From Verrucomicrobiaceae bacterium (GTDB taxonomy: Bacteria; Verrucomicrobiota; Verrucomicrobiia; Verrucomicrobiales; Verrucomicrobiaceae): DNA of 64,000 nucleotides. Within the stretch, counting starts at the first letter, position 1, and each line of letters starts with the position of its first letter. Where the stretch lies: assembly GCA_016795485.1 (NCBI GenBank), contig JAEUHM010000033.1:1-64000 (forward strand), written 5' to 3'. The notes under the pieces were generated by a model. It was not told the origin of the DNA. It made no database searches and saw only the letters and a program-made list of their open reading frames with translations. The position numbers and the translations under genes were made by a program. Below, in pieces: positions 42,166 through 50,180 of the stretch.

Positions 42166-43640
42166 AACCACAGCGATACAACACCCGCACCGTCCTAGCT
42201 GCTCTGCTGCTAGGATCATCCCTGCCACTCAGCCAGACTCTGGCGTCCAGCCACATGGATGCGCCTCTAGTCACACTAGATCCGGCTGCCAATACGACGG
42301 ACGTCTATGCCTTCGTCACGTCTCGTAACCTGACCAAATACCTCACGGTAGCCCTAGCGGTTTATCCGCATGAGGAGCCCGGTGTGGGACCCAACCGCTA
42401 CAACTTTGACGACCGAGTGCTCTACCGGCTGCATGTAGCCACGGGCGCGAGTCTGCCAACCGCTTCCGTGCCGAAACCAAAGTCAGCGCCCACGGCAACT
42501 TTTGAGTTCTCTTTTCGGAACACCACGAAGACTCGCTCAACGATTGCGGAGTCGTTCATAGGCCAGGTGCAGAGTGTGGATGATGAAGCGCAGAACCTCA
42601 CGCAACGCTACACGGTGCGGAAGGTGGGGGCTGATGGCAAGTCCACGCCGCTATTCATCGACGTAGCGGTGCCCCCTAACAATCAAGGGCTGGTGACTCC
42701 GCTATACAACCAGGGCGATGATGGCCAGAACAAGGCGAAGGAAGGTGTGGTGTCTAACGCCGCATTGGACGCTTACACCAAAGCCTGTGTGTTCTCGAAT
42801 GCGATGGGTTATCAGGTGTTCGCCGGGCAGCGTGATGACGGCTTCTACGGAGACATCCAGAGCATCTTTGACCTGGACTTCACCTTTGCGGGAGCAACCA
42901 AGCCGTTTGATTCCCAAGGTGGATTCAATGTACACACCATCGTCTTAACGATTCCCGTCAGCGAACTGGGTGGAGATCAGCAGATCGCGGGCGTGTGGGC
43001 CACGACAAGCCGCCGCGCCACGACGGTGATGAGATCGTCAGGTGCCTCCAACACGGGGCCGTGGGTGCAGGTCGGTCGTCAGGGTAACCCTCTCTTCTGT
43101 GAGGCGTTTGTCCCCATCGTGGACAAGGATCTGTATAACCGCCAGCCAGTGTCTTCAGACCCGGCTCGCTTTGCCAAGTATGCCCTCTCTCCAGAGCTGG
43201 CGGCCATTCTGGGTGCTCCTACCGCTCTGCGCACGGCCCGGGTGGACTTGGCGGGCATATTCATCCCAGATGTGATCAAGGTCGATCTCTCTACTTCTCC
43301 TGCACGCCTGGCAGGTGGCACGAACGCAGGGGCTGCACCCGATGACGCAGGCTTTCACCGCTTGAGCATCTTTGGTGGTGACACACTTGTTAGCAACATC
43401 CAGTCAGGTTTTGGTGGCGGTGTCGTTCCTGGCGGCTGGCCAAACGGAAGGCGCTTTGGAGATGATGTGGTCGATATCGGCGTCATCGCTGTGCTCAGCG
43501 ATCTGCGGACTTCTCCACCCACGATCTTCGGCAGTGCCACCACTGACATCGACCGCGTGACGAAGAACGACATCGGCTACAACAAGGTCTTCCCGTATGC
43601 AGCCACTCCGCTCAATGGCCGTAACAGCAGCCACAACTAA
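42162..43640 (+). CDS. DUF4331 protein, first of a tandem pair
   Basis: A 492-residue exported protein. After the signal peptide (LAALLLGSSLPLSQTLA) the DUF4331 hallmark SSHMDAPLVTLDPAANTTDV begins at about residue 29, and YPHEEPGVGPNRYNFDDRVL follows. It is rich in beta strands and carries conserved acidic stretches (FYGDIQSIFDLDFTFAG, RRFGDDVVDIGVIA). The function of DUF4331 is unknown. It closely resembles the next gene over its whole length, so the two arose by duplication. It starts inside the TPR gene stop codon. Confidence 0.9.
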   Translation: MKPQRYNTRTVLAALLLGSSLPLSQTLASSHMDAPLVTLDPAANTTDVYAFVTSRNLTKYLTVALAVYPHEEPGVGPNRYNFDDRVLYRLHVATGASLPTASVPKPKSAPTATFEFSFRNTTKTRSTIAESFIGQVQSVDDEAQNLTQRYTVRKVGADGKSTPLFIDVAVPPNNQGLVTPLYNQGDDGQNKAKEGVVSNAALDAYTKACVFSNAMGYQVFAGQRDDGFYGDIQSIFDLDFTFAGATKPFDSQGGFNVHTIVLTIPVSELGGDQQIAGVWATTSRRATTVMRSSGASNTGPWVQVGRQGNPLFCEAFVPIVDKDLYNRQPVSSDPARFAKYALSPELAAILGAPTALRTARVDLAGIFIPDVIKVDLSTSPARLAGGTNAGAAPDDAGFHRLSIFGGDTLVSNIQSGFGGGVVPGGWPNGRRFGDDVVDIGVIAVLSDLRTSPPTIFGSATTDIDRVTKNDIGYNKVFPYAATPLNGRNSSHN

Positions 43641-43666
43641 ACAGCCCACTCTTCCTTTTCTAACTC

Positions 43667-45121
43667 ATGAAAACCAAAGCATTCACTCTTGCGGCCAGCC
43701 TGTTGGCCAGTGCCGCGTTCAGTTCCAGTCACATGGACGCACCTCTCGTGACGCTAGATCCCGCCGCAAACACGACGGATGTCTACGCCTTCGTCTCTCA
43801 GCGCAATACGACCAAGTATCTTACCGTGGCGCTTGCCGTCTATCCGCACGAGGAGCCCGGTGTAGGGCCAAACAAGTATAACTTTGACGACAATGTGCTC
43901 TACCGCATCAACGTGGCCACGGGCGCTAGTCTGCCGACTGCTCAGACGCCCAAGCCTGCCAGTAAGCCGACTTGCACGTATGAGTTCAGCTTCAAAACCA
44001 GCTACAAGAACACTGGGACCATCGCTCAATCCTACCTTGGCGTCATAGGCGCTCTGGATGATGCGAGTCAGAATCTCGTGCAACGATACACCGTGCGGAA
44101 GATAGCCTCCAATGGCAAAGCCACGGCGCTCTTCACAGGCGTCATCGTGCCGCCGAACAATCAGGGGCTGGTAACTCCGCTCTACAACCAGAGTGAGAAT
44201 GGTGCTAACCCGGCCAAAGAAGGTGTGGCCGCTGAGGCTGGGCTTGATGGATACACGGCGGGTGCGGTGCATAGCAATGCGATGGGTTATCAAGTCTTTG
44301 CCGGACAACGTGACGATGGCTTCTACGGTGATATCCAGAGCATCTTCGACCTCGACTTCAGCTTTGCCGGCACCAGCAAGCCGTTCGACAGCCAGTCGGG
44401 CTACAACGTCCACACCATCGTGCTCAATATCCCGATCAGCGAACTGGGCGGGGATCAGCAGATAGCCGGAGTGTGGGCAGATACCAGTCGCCGTGCCACC
44501 AATGTGCTGCGGAACACTGGGCTGGATGCTCGCACAGGCTCATGGATACAAGTGGGCCGCCAAGGGAACCCTTTGTTCTGTGAAGCGTTCATCCCTGGCA
44601 TGGTGAAGGACAGCTACAACAGGTCCAGCGTCACTGAGGACGTTCTGCGCTTCAGGCATTACGCCACGGCGCCTGAACTGGCGAGCATTTTGGGCGCACC
44701 TCTTGACCGCAGGGTCAACCGCAGTGACATCGCGGGCATTTTCATCCCTGATGTCATCAAGGTGGACCTCTCCACCTCTCCAGCACGTCTAGCTGGTGGC
44801 ACCAATCCAGGAGCTGCTCCTGATGACGTGGGCTTTCATCGCTTGGGTATCTTTGGCGGTGATACTCTCACCAGCACGGTGCAGGAAGGATTTGGAGGCG
44901 GCACGGTGCCTGGTGGTTGGCCCAATGGGCGGCGTTTTGGTGACGATGTGATCGACATTGGCGTCATCGCTCTGTTGAGTGATCTGCGCACTTCACCGCT
45001 ACAGATCTTCGGTAGCCCAGCGACAGACATTGACCGGGTCACCAGCAACGACATCGGCTACAACAAGGTGTTTCCATACGCCGCCACACCGTTGAACGGC
45101 AGAAACCATCAGCACGACTAA
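43667..45121 (+). CDS. DUF4331 protein, second of a tandem pair
   Basis: A 484-residue paralogue of the preceding gene. The signal peptide is MKTKAFTLAASLLASAAFS, followed at once by SSHMDAPLVTLDPAANTTDV. Long blocks match the first copy (FAGQRDDGFYGDIQSIFDLD, NRSDIAGIFIPDVIKVDLST), while the N-terminal half of the variable region (residues ~100-150) differs. Retention of two diverged copies suggests a heteromeric pair or different substrates. It lies 26 bp after the first copy. A long hairpin (45131-45181) separates it from the sigma-factor gene. Confidence 0.9.
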   Translation: MKTKAFTLAASLLASAAFSSSHMDAPLVTLDPAANTTDVYAFVSQRNTTKYLTVALAVYPHEEPGVGPNKYNFDDNVLYRINVATGASLPTAQTPKPASKPTCTYEFSFKTSYKNTGTIAQSYLGVIGALDDASQNLVQRYTVRKIASNGKATALFTGVIVPPNNQGLVTPLYNQSENGANPAKEGVAAEAGLDGYTAGAVHSNAMGYQVFAGQRDDGFYGDIQSIFDLDFSFAGTSKPFDSQSGYNVHTIVLNIPISELGGDQQIAGVWADTSRRATNVLRNTGLDARTGSWIQVGRQGNPLFCEAFIPGMVKDSYNRSSVTEDVLRFRHYATAPELASILGAPLDRRVNRSDIAGIFIPDVIKVDLSTSPARLAGGTNPGAAPDDVGFHRLGIFGGDTLTSTVQEGFGGGTVPGGWPNGRRFGDDVIDIGVIALLSDLRTSPLQIFGSPATDIDRVTSNDIGYNKVFPYAATPLNGRNHQHD

Positions 45122-45130
45122 CCTGAGCGG

Positions 45131-45181
45131 GCCTGGAGTCGCGTGGAGTAGAAAGCTTTCGACACCCGCGCGGCTTCAGGC
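45131..45181 (+). promoter_or_regulatory. Long stem-loop between the DUF4331 and ECF sigma genes
   Basis: GCCTGGAGTCGCG (45131-45143) pairs with CGCGGCTTCAGGC (45169-45181) over 13 bp, with two G-U wobbles if transcribed left to right. The 25-nt loop contains the smaller palindrome GAAAGCTTTC. There is no U-tract, so it may be a partial terminator or processing site that sets the ratio of structural to sigma-factor mRNA. Confidence 0.55.
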
Positions 45182-45203
45182 CATTAGTCCACACGCCAAA
45201 CGC

Positions 45204-45785
45204 ATGGAGCCAGTCCATCCACCTCCAGATCAAGACTTGCTACTGCTCACGCAGGTGGCAGGGGGAGATCACGCTGCATTTACTAGCTACTACCAGCGCG
45301 TCTCTGGCCCGCTCTACAGCATGGCGCTGCGGATGCTCAACGGAAACGAGCAGGAGGCACGTGACGCTCTTCAAGAAGGAATGGAAGAAATCTGGCGGAA
45401 GGCTCCGACCTTTGACCCAGCGCGCTCCTCACCCTTTACTTGGTCAGTGATGATTTTCCGCTCTCGTTTGGTAGATCGAGTCCGCAGGCTAGCGAGTCGC
45501 GGAAGGGTGATGGAGGAAGTGGCAAAAGAACCAGAGCCCGTTGCGGATGAGCATCACGCTCTCCAGGCACTCACCCGAAGAGAGGACTGCACGCTTGTCC
45601 GCCGAGTGCTAGCGGCTCTGAAGTCAGAACAGCAGGACTTGCTGAACTTGGCATTTTTCTCAGGGCATACGCAGCAAGAGATAGCCGAGCGCACTGGGCG
45701 ACCCCTGGGCACTGTGAAGACCACGATCCGTCGTGCACTGATGGAACTTAAAGACAGACTCATCCGTGAGGGATATGAAGCATGA
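45204..45785 (+). CDS. ECF-type RNA polymerase sigma factor
   Basis: A 193-residue sigma factor of the extracytoplasmic-function class. Region 2 (~15-90) has YSMALRMLNGNEQEARDALQ and FTWSVMIFRSRLVDRVRRL; region 4 (~130-190) has the helix-turn-helix FSGHTQQEIAERTGRPLGTV. It directs RNA polymerase to specific promoters when released from its anti-sigma factor, whose gene overlaps its stop by 4 bp (ATGA at 45782). It lies downstream of the TPR and DUF4331 genes and is likely to control them, though I did not find a convincing matching promoter by eye. Confidence 0.93.
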   Translation: MEPVHPPPDQDLLLLTQVAGGDHAAFTSYYQRVSGPLYSMALRMLNGNEQEARDALQEGMEEIWRKAPTFDPARSSPFTWSVMIFRSRLVDRVRRLASRGRVMEEVAKEPEPVADEHHALQALTRREDCTLVRRVLAALKSEQQDLLNLAFFSGHTQQEIAERTGRPLGTVKTTIRRALMELKDRLIREGYEA

Positions 45786-46546
45786 ACACTGATCATCCCC
45801 AAGAAGAACAAGCAATAGCCTACTCTCTAGGCCTCATGGACGAGGCTGAGCGAACCAGCTTTGAGAAGGCACTCCAGACCGACAGCGCACTACGTGCCCT
45901 CGTTGACGAACTTCAGTCTACCGCAGCAGCCATGGCTTACGATTCAACCCAGCATGTACCTCCGCCTGATGTCCAGGATGCATTGCTCAATAGCATTCGT
46001 CACATGGTGCAGGAGAAACCCCGTACCACGGCACCGCAAATCGTCGCTCCCACGAGCAAGCAACGGTCCGTCTCCTGGCTTGGCTGGGCTGCCGCACTTG
46101 TAGGCGTGGCCAGCATCTACAGTTGGAAGCAGGCAGAGTCTGATCGGTTGCTCGCCGAGAATAGGGCGCTCAAACAAGAGTTGAGCCGCCTCAGTAGTGC
46201 CAACAACACCGCACAACTTCAGATCGCTAACCTCAAGTCCACCGTGGCTGAGTATCAGCAGGGAGTTGCCGTGGTCGTCTGGAACAGCGAGAAACAGGAA
46301 GGCGTACTCCGATTGGAAAAGATGCCCCCAGTGGCCACTGGCAAGGACTACCAACTCTGGGTCGTCGATCCCAAACATGACACGCCGGTCAATGCAGGCA
46401 TCGTCCGCGTAGATGCCCAAGGCTTTGCCAAAGTGGACTTCAAACCAACGCTCGACATCAGTGAGGCGAAGAACTTTGCCATCAGCGTAGAAGCCAAAGG
46501 CGGAGTGCCGAAGAACGAGGGGCCCATCGTGTTGCTGAGTCCTTAG
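45782..46546 (+). CDS. Anti-sigma factor, RskA type
   Basis: A 254-residue protein. The N-terminal ~70 residues form the cytoplasmic sigma-binding domain (QAIAYSLGLMDEAERTSFEK) without the zinc HxxxCxxC motif. A membrane segment lies around residues 98-112 (SWLGWAAALVGVASIYSW), followed by a short coiled coil (~113-160, SDRLLAENRALKQELSRLSS) and a C-terminal RskA domain (LRLEKMPPVATGKDYQLWVV and AISVEAKGGVPKNEGPIVLL). It would hold the ECF sigma at the membrane until a periplasmic signal triggers release. It starts inside the sigma gene stop codon, the usual arrangement. Confidence 0.9.
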   Translation: MNTDHPQEEQAIAYSLGLMDEAERTSFEKALQTDSALRALVDELQSTAAAMAYDSTQHVPPPDVQDALLNSIRHMVQEKPRTTAPQIVAPTSKQRSVSWLGWAAALVGVASIYSWKQAESDRLLAENRALKQELSRLSSANNTAQLQIANLKSTVAEYQQGVAVVVWNSEKQEGVLRLEKMPPVATGKDYQLWVVDPKHDTPVNAGIVRVDAQGFAKVDFKPTLDISEAKNFAISVEAKGGVPKNEGPIVLLSP

Positions 46547-46675
46547 TGGTGGGTGCAACTGACTCTGCTGTTTCTGCCTAGCCGGTAACATCAAAGGGAA
46601 CGATTCTCCCGATGAGACATGATTTTTGTGTCCAACTTGGCTGAATCATGCTTTTTAGAGGTTTCCCGTCTCCCC

Positions 46676-46954
46676 ATGGATTTTGACTGGCTTAACGTGA
46701 CGTTCGACTTCTCGAAGGTGTCCCCCAAGGACATTGAGGAGTCGTTTGAAGACCCGTTTTCGCTGAAGTTGTTGCCTGAGACGGAGGGGGACTCTGCCAG
46801 TGCGCGCTATTATTGTCTTGGGCGGGCGCTTGGGGGGATCTCGATCTTTAGTGTGTTCTGGACGGATGGTAAACGGTATCGGGTGATTTATGCCCGGCCA
46901 ATGACGGCTGAGGAGTTGCACTTTTACGAGCGCAGAAAGGTGGAGGACCTTTAA
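46676..46954 (+). CDS. brnT: BrnT-family toxin
   Basis: A 92-residue protein from ATG 46676 (MDFDWLNVTFDFSKVSP); the frame is open from 46619, but the extra residues are not typical of the family. It has the BrnT outline: FDW start, SPKDIEESFEDPFSLKL helix, RYYCLGRALGGISIFSVFWT strands and RVIYARPMTAEELHFYERR end, where Arg and the C-terminal Tyr-Glu-Arg-Arg match the RNase-like active region. BrnT toxins are ribonucleases that halt translation. It is followed after 8 bp by the antitoxin gene, in the canonical toxin-first order. Confidence 0.8.
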   Translation: MDFDWLNVTFDFSKVSPKDIEESFEDPFSLKLLPETEGDSASARYYCLGRALGGISIFSVFWTDGKRYRVIYARPMTAEELHFYERRKVEDL

Positions 46955-46962
46955 TTGAGTCT

Positions 46963-47253
46963 ATGGAGGAGAGTGCTGCCAATCTAACCCTGGTGAAGTC
47001 TTGGAAAGAGGTCCCGGCTTTTGAGAGTGATCGCGCGGAGGCTGCTTTTTGGGGGGCTCATCAGCTGGATGGTCGGCTGATGCAGATGTCTCTGCACAAG
47101 CCGGATGTGAGGGAGTCGACGACGATCACGCTGCGGTTTGACCCGCGGATGCTGTCGCGGATCAAGAGGATCGCACGTCGGCGGTATCTGAACTACCAGA
47201 GCATGATCAAGCAGTGGCTGAGTGAGAGGCTTGAGCAGGAGACTCGTGAATGA
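46963..47253 (+). CDS. brnA: BrnA-family antitoxin
   Basis: A 96-residue protein. The N-terminal ~45 residues (with WKEVPAFESDRAEAAFWGAH) would wrap around the toxin; the C-terminal part is a ribbon-helix-helix DNA-binding fold (ESTTITLRFDPRMLSRIKRI, then YLNYQSMIKQWLSERLEQE). BrnA neutralises BrnT and represses the operon. The stop codon overlaps the start of the VanZ gene by 4 bp. Confidence 0.82.
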   Translation: MEESAANLTLVKSWKEVPAFESDRAEAAFWGAHQLDGRLMQMSLHKPDVRESTTITLRFDPRMLSRIKRIARRRYLNYQSMIKQWLSERLEQETRE

Positions 47254-47624
47254 CGGGATTGTTGAAACGTCCGGCTGTTTGGTGGCTGGCTTTTGTTAGT
47301 TGGGCGGTGGTGCTTTGGTGGCTTTCATCTCGGCCTGGCTCTGGGGCTCTGCCGGCGATTCCGCACTTGGACAAGGTGCTGCATGCGGGCTACTTCTTCC
47401 TGGGCGGCATGCTTTTTCAAACAGCACTCTCGTGCGGTGAACGAGCGGTGGCGTCACGCACACGGATGATCTTGGGGTTGCTGGTAGCGCTGTCTGTGGG
47501 TGTGCTGGATGAGTATCACCAGACCTTCACGCCGGGGCGCAGTGGCAATGATCCATGGGATCTGCTGGCAGATGTGGTGGGTGGTTGCGTAGCGGCCTGG
47601 ATCTGCACGAAACGGGAGAGCTAG
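47250..47624 (+). CDS. VanZ-family membrane protein
   Basis: A 124-residue protein with four hydrophobic segments. The VanZ signatures are HLDKVLHAGYFFLGGMLFQ and VLDEYHQTFTPGRSGNDPWD, with DLLADVVGGCVAAW at the end. VanZ-like proteins are linked to low-level teicoplanin resistance or to unknown cell-envelope roles. It starts inside the BrnA stop codon, an unusual partner for a toxin-antitoxin operon, and its last four bases overlap the convergent CARF gene. Confidence 0.88.
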   Translation: MTGLLKRPAVWWLAFVSWAVVLWWLSSRPGSGALPAIPHLDKVLHAGYFFLGGMLFQTALSCGERAVASRTRMILGLLVALSVGVLDEYHQTFTPGRSGNDPWDLLADVVGGCVAAWICTKRES

Positions 47625-48757
47625 CCGCGGGCAAAGCGCTTGGTCACTTCCTCTGCACCGAGGACGACTTCGGCACCGATGCGTCTGGCAGCGTGGCGAA
47701 TGGTGTTCTCCTGGCCTTGAGCTGGGCGGAGGACGACGAGTACAGCTTCTGCAGATGAGCCACCGAGCTCACGGGCCCGCTGAGCCACTGCCTCGACGTG
47801 GTCTTGAGGCGAGTTCCTCAAGGTGGGCAGGCACTCGAAGTAGCGGAGTTTCATGGAGCGACTGTCGATCAAGAAGATGCCTCGCCCGGTGTCTGAACCT
47901 TCACGGGAGGGGTTCCACATGACTTCACGGTAGGAGGGGTTCACTAGGATGCGATCCAGCACGGCAAGCTCTAGCCAACCGTCTGTGAGCAGGTGGGCGG
48001 CGTGGTTCTGGCCGGTGGCGATGCGCCAGCCGTCGTTACCTTGCCTGACGAGACCGGCAGAAGAGGCGGCGGAGAGGTAAAGGCGCGCGGCTTCACTTTG
48101 TGTGACGGCTTGAGGCAGAGGCTTGTCGCCCAGATTGGGCAAAGCGGTGCGGAGGGATTGATTGAAGGACTCCATGGCGTTCCAGTGCTGAAGCCTGAGT
48201 TCATAGGCCCGCAATCCGAAGGTCCTCAGGGAGTCGTTAGGGGTGGAGGCTTTCCATTCGTCTAACTTGCGGCCGCTTAGAGCCATGAGCAGGGACATGG
48301 AGAACTGCTTGGCCAGTGTGTCGTAAGCCGGTGGCGAGGGTAAATGTCCTGTCTGGCCGTCCACAAAGCGCTGCTCCTCGACATCGCAGAAGAGGCTGGG
48401 CCGTCCCAAGGCAAGAGCAGCTTGGTAGGCACCTACGCTCATGAGCTTGCTGCCGCCGGAGAAGTTCACCACGGATCCGGGGTTCTCTAGCAAGAGGCGC
48501 GCAATGTTATCACGCACGTCGGGCATGGAGCCTGAGGAGACGGTATGGTCCTGAATGCGTGGCTTGTATCCCTCGTAGCCCTTTTCTTTGGCCAGGAGGG
48601 TAAAGACTTCCTTGAACTGGGCCACGGCGCGTTCCGCACGCTGGGATTTGGTGACGATCTGCACGATGCGCTCTGGCTTGAGGGCCATGATGGGTAGCAG
48701 ATTGGCGGCTACATTGTCACCGTTGAGCTGGATGAGGCAGGGGATGGTGGAAGACAT
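47621..48757 (-). CDS. CARF-domain protein of the Card1/DUF1887 type, nuclease motif apparently degenerate
   Basis: A 378-residue protein starting at ATG 48757 (MSSTIPCLIQLNGDNVAAN); the longer frame to 48892 adds an unrelated stretch. Residues ~1-150 form a CARF-like ligand-binding domain, with ALKPERIVQIVTKSQRAER and the loop VVNFSGGSKLMSVGAYQAAL (98-115), matching the NITGGTK-type loop of Card1 relatives. A helical linker (~150-250) leads to a PD-(D/E)XK-like domain: LLTDGWLELAVLDRI (Glu263), GRGIFLIDSRSMKLRYFECL (Glu308). Card1-type nucleases, activated by cyclic tetraadenylate, have Asp and Lys at positions here occupied by Ile294 and Leu310. The protein may therefore bind a cyclic oligonucleotide without cutting. 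No CRISPR-cas gene is near. Confidence 0.72.
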   Translation of the reverse strand: MSSTIPCLIQLNGDNVAANLLPIMALKPERIVQIVTKSQRAERAVAQFKEVFTLLAKEKGYEGYKPRIQDHTVSSGSMPDVRDNIARLLLENPGSVVNFSGGSKLMSVGAYQAALALGRPSLFCDVEEQRFVDGQTGHLPSPPAYDTLAKQFSMSLLMALSGRKLDEWKASTPNDSLRTFGLRAYELRLQHWNAMESFNQSLRTALPNLGDKPLPQAVTQSEAARLYLSAASSAGLVRQGNDGWRIATGQNHAAHLLTDGWLELAVLDRILVNPSYREVMWNPSREGSDTGRGIFLIDSRSMKLRYFECLPTLRNSPQDHVEAVAQRARELGGSSAEAVLVVLRPAQGQENTIRHAARRIGAEVVLGAEEVTKRFARG

Positions 48758-48833
48758 GCGGAAAAGAGGCGAGCGACACGAGATTGCCAGATTGGCAGTT
48801 GGCACCCTGATTCTGTAACGATACTTTCCGCAC

Positions 48834-49319
48834 ATGAAACTCATTCTTGGAATCGTGTGCGCCCTGACGCTGTCGGCATGCATGTCCTCCAATCACACCA
48901 TGCCCGATGGCAAGAGATTGGACCGCTATCGGCGTGCAGCTCAGGCAGTCTTCCAGCCCGAGCTCGACGCCCTGGATGCTGACCTGGCCGCAGGGCGGAT
49001 CTCGCCCGGAGAGCATGTGTTGATGACCGAGGCCGTGGAGCAAAAGATCATCGCCAGGGCAGCAGATGCCGCGTGGACCAAGCACGCCATGGCTGAGACT
49101 CAGCGAAAGATCCACGGGATACCCACCCCGGACTCCCCGCAAAATATCCCCATACCAGTAGCAGGCATGGCCACAGGCGGGGTGCCCAACCAGGGCACCT
49201 ACCGAAGATTCAACGACTCGGACATCGGCTATTCCACCAGCGGGCAGATCGCCAGAGAGTTCTTCAAGGGCTACACCCCCGGTCAAAGCCTGCGGGGCAA
49301 GCAAACGGCAGCCTACTGA
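48834..49319 (+). CDS. Small hypothetical lipoprotein
   Basis: A 161-residue protein with a lipoprotein signal (LILGIVCALTLSACMSS; lipidation Cys16). The mature part is helical up to about residue 90 (RYRRAAQAVFQPELDALDAD, then VEQKIIARAADAAWTKHAMA) and then has a flexible Pro/Gly-rich end. I do not recognise a family. It is divergent from the CARF gene (76 bp between starts) and upstream of ssb on the same strand, 112 bp apart. Confidence 0.7.
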   Translation: MKLILGIVCALTLSACMSSNHTMPDGKRLDRYRRAAQAVFQPELDALDADLAAGRISPGEHVLMTEAVEQKIIARAADAAWTKHAMAETQRKIHGIPTPDSPQNIPIPVAGMATGGVPNQGTYRRFNDSDIGYSTSGQIAREFFKGYTPGQSLRGKQTAAY

Positions 49320-49431
49320 CGTCATTTTGTCGGTTCCGGGGACGGGGCTGGCCTGAAGTTCACAAACTTTTGCTGGTCGGGCAGTTTTTACTGTTGGCCT
49401 GCGGTCAACTTCCGCTAGCCTCAGCGCTGTT

Positions 49432-50019
49432 ATGGCCTCACTAAACAAAGTTATGTTGATCGGGAATCTGACTCGTGATCCCGAAGTTCGTTACACTCCC
49501 AAAGGCAGCGCTGTTGCCGACCTCGGCATCGCCGTGAACCGAACTTACATGACTGAATCCAATGAGAAGGTCCAGGAGACCACCTATGTGGATGTGGTCG
49601 TGTGGTCACGCTTAGCGGAGATCGCAGGCCAGTATTTACACAAAGGCAGCCCCGTCTTCATCGAAGGCAGACTGCAAATGGACACGTGGGAGGACAAACA
49701 AAGCGGCCAGAAGCGCACCAAGTTGCGCGTGGTAGCAGACAACCTGCAGTTCCTCGGACGCCGTGAAGGTGGTGAAGAGGGCGGATTCGCCCCCACAGGC
49801 ATGGAAGGCGGTGCACCCCCACCACCAAGGCAGTTCTCAGGTGGCGGAGGTGGCGGCGGCTTCCAACGGAGCGCTCCTCCCCAGCAGCGCCCTGCAGGCA
49901 ACGGAGGCTTCCAACGCTCAGGCCCACCTCAACGCCAAGCCCCACCCCCATCTCAACACGACGACTTCGGAGATGGCCCCATCACCGATGGCATGGATGA
50001 CGACGAGATCCCGTTTTAG
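49432..50019 (+). CDS. ssb: Single-stranded DNA-binding protein
   Basis: A 195-residue SSB. The OB fold spans residues ~1-105 (MASLNKVMLIGNLTRDPEVR, GSPVFIEGRLQMDTWEDK), followed by a Gly/Pro/Gln-rich linker and the conserved acidic C-terminal tip (MDDDEIPF) that recruits replication and repair proteins. It binds single-stranded DNA as a tetramer in replication, recombination and repair. The gene is a single transcription unit by position; no ribosomal-protein genes flank it, unlike the common rpsF-ssb-rpsR order. Confidence 0.95.
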   Translation: MASLNKVMLIGNLTRDPEVRYTPKGSAVADLGIAVNRTYMTESNEKVQETTYVDVVVWSRLAEIAGQYLHKGSPVFIEGRLQMDTWEDKQSGQKRTKLRVVADNLQFLGRREGGEEGGFAPTGMEGGAPPPPRQFSGGGGGGGFQRSAPPQQRPAGNGGFQRSGPPQRQAPPPSQHDDFGDGPITDGMDDDEIPF

Positions 50020-50180
50020 GATCAATGGTCCCTTGGGTGCCCTGGATGGCGGCACTCTCGTCCAATCGACCGTGTGTTGAGGAGTATCTGCGGCTTATGG
50101 ATTTTGCCGAAACGGTGGCCTAGATTGCCCAAGGTGACGTTTCATCTGGCATTCTGCCTCTAGCTGGTTTTCCTGGGGGC

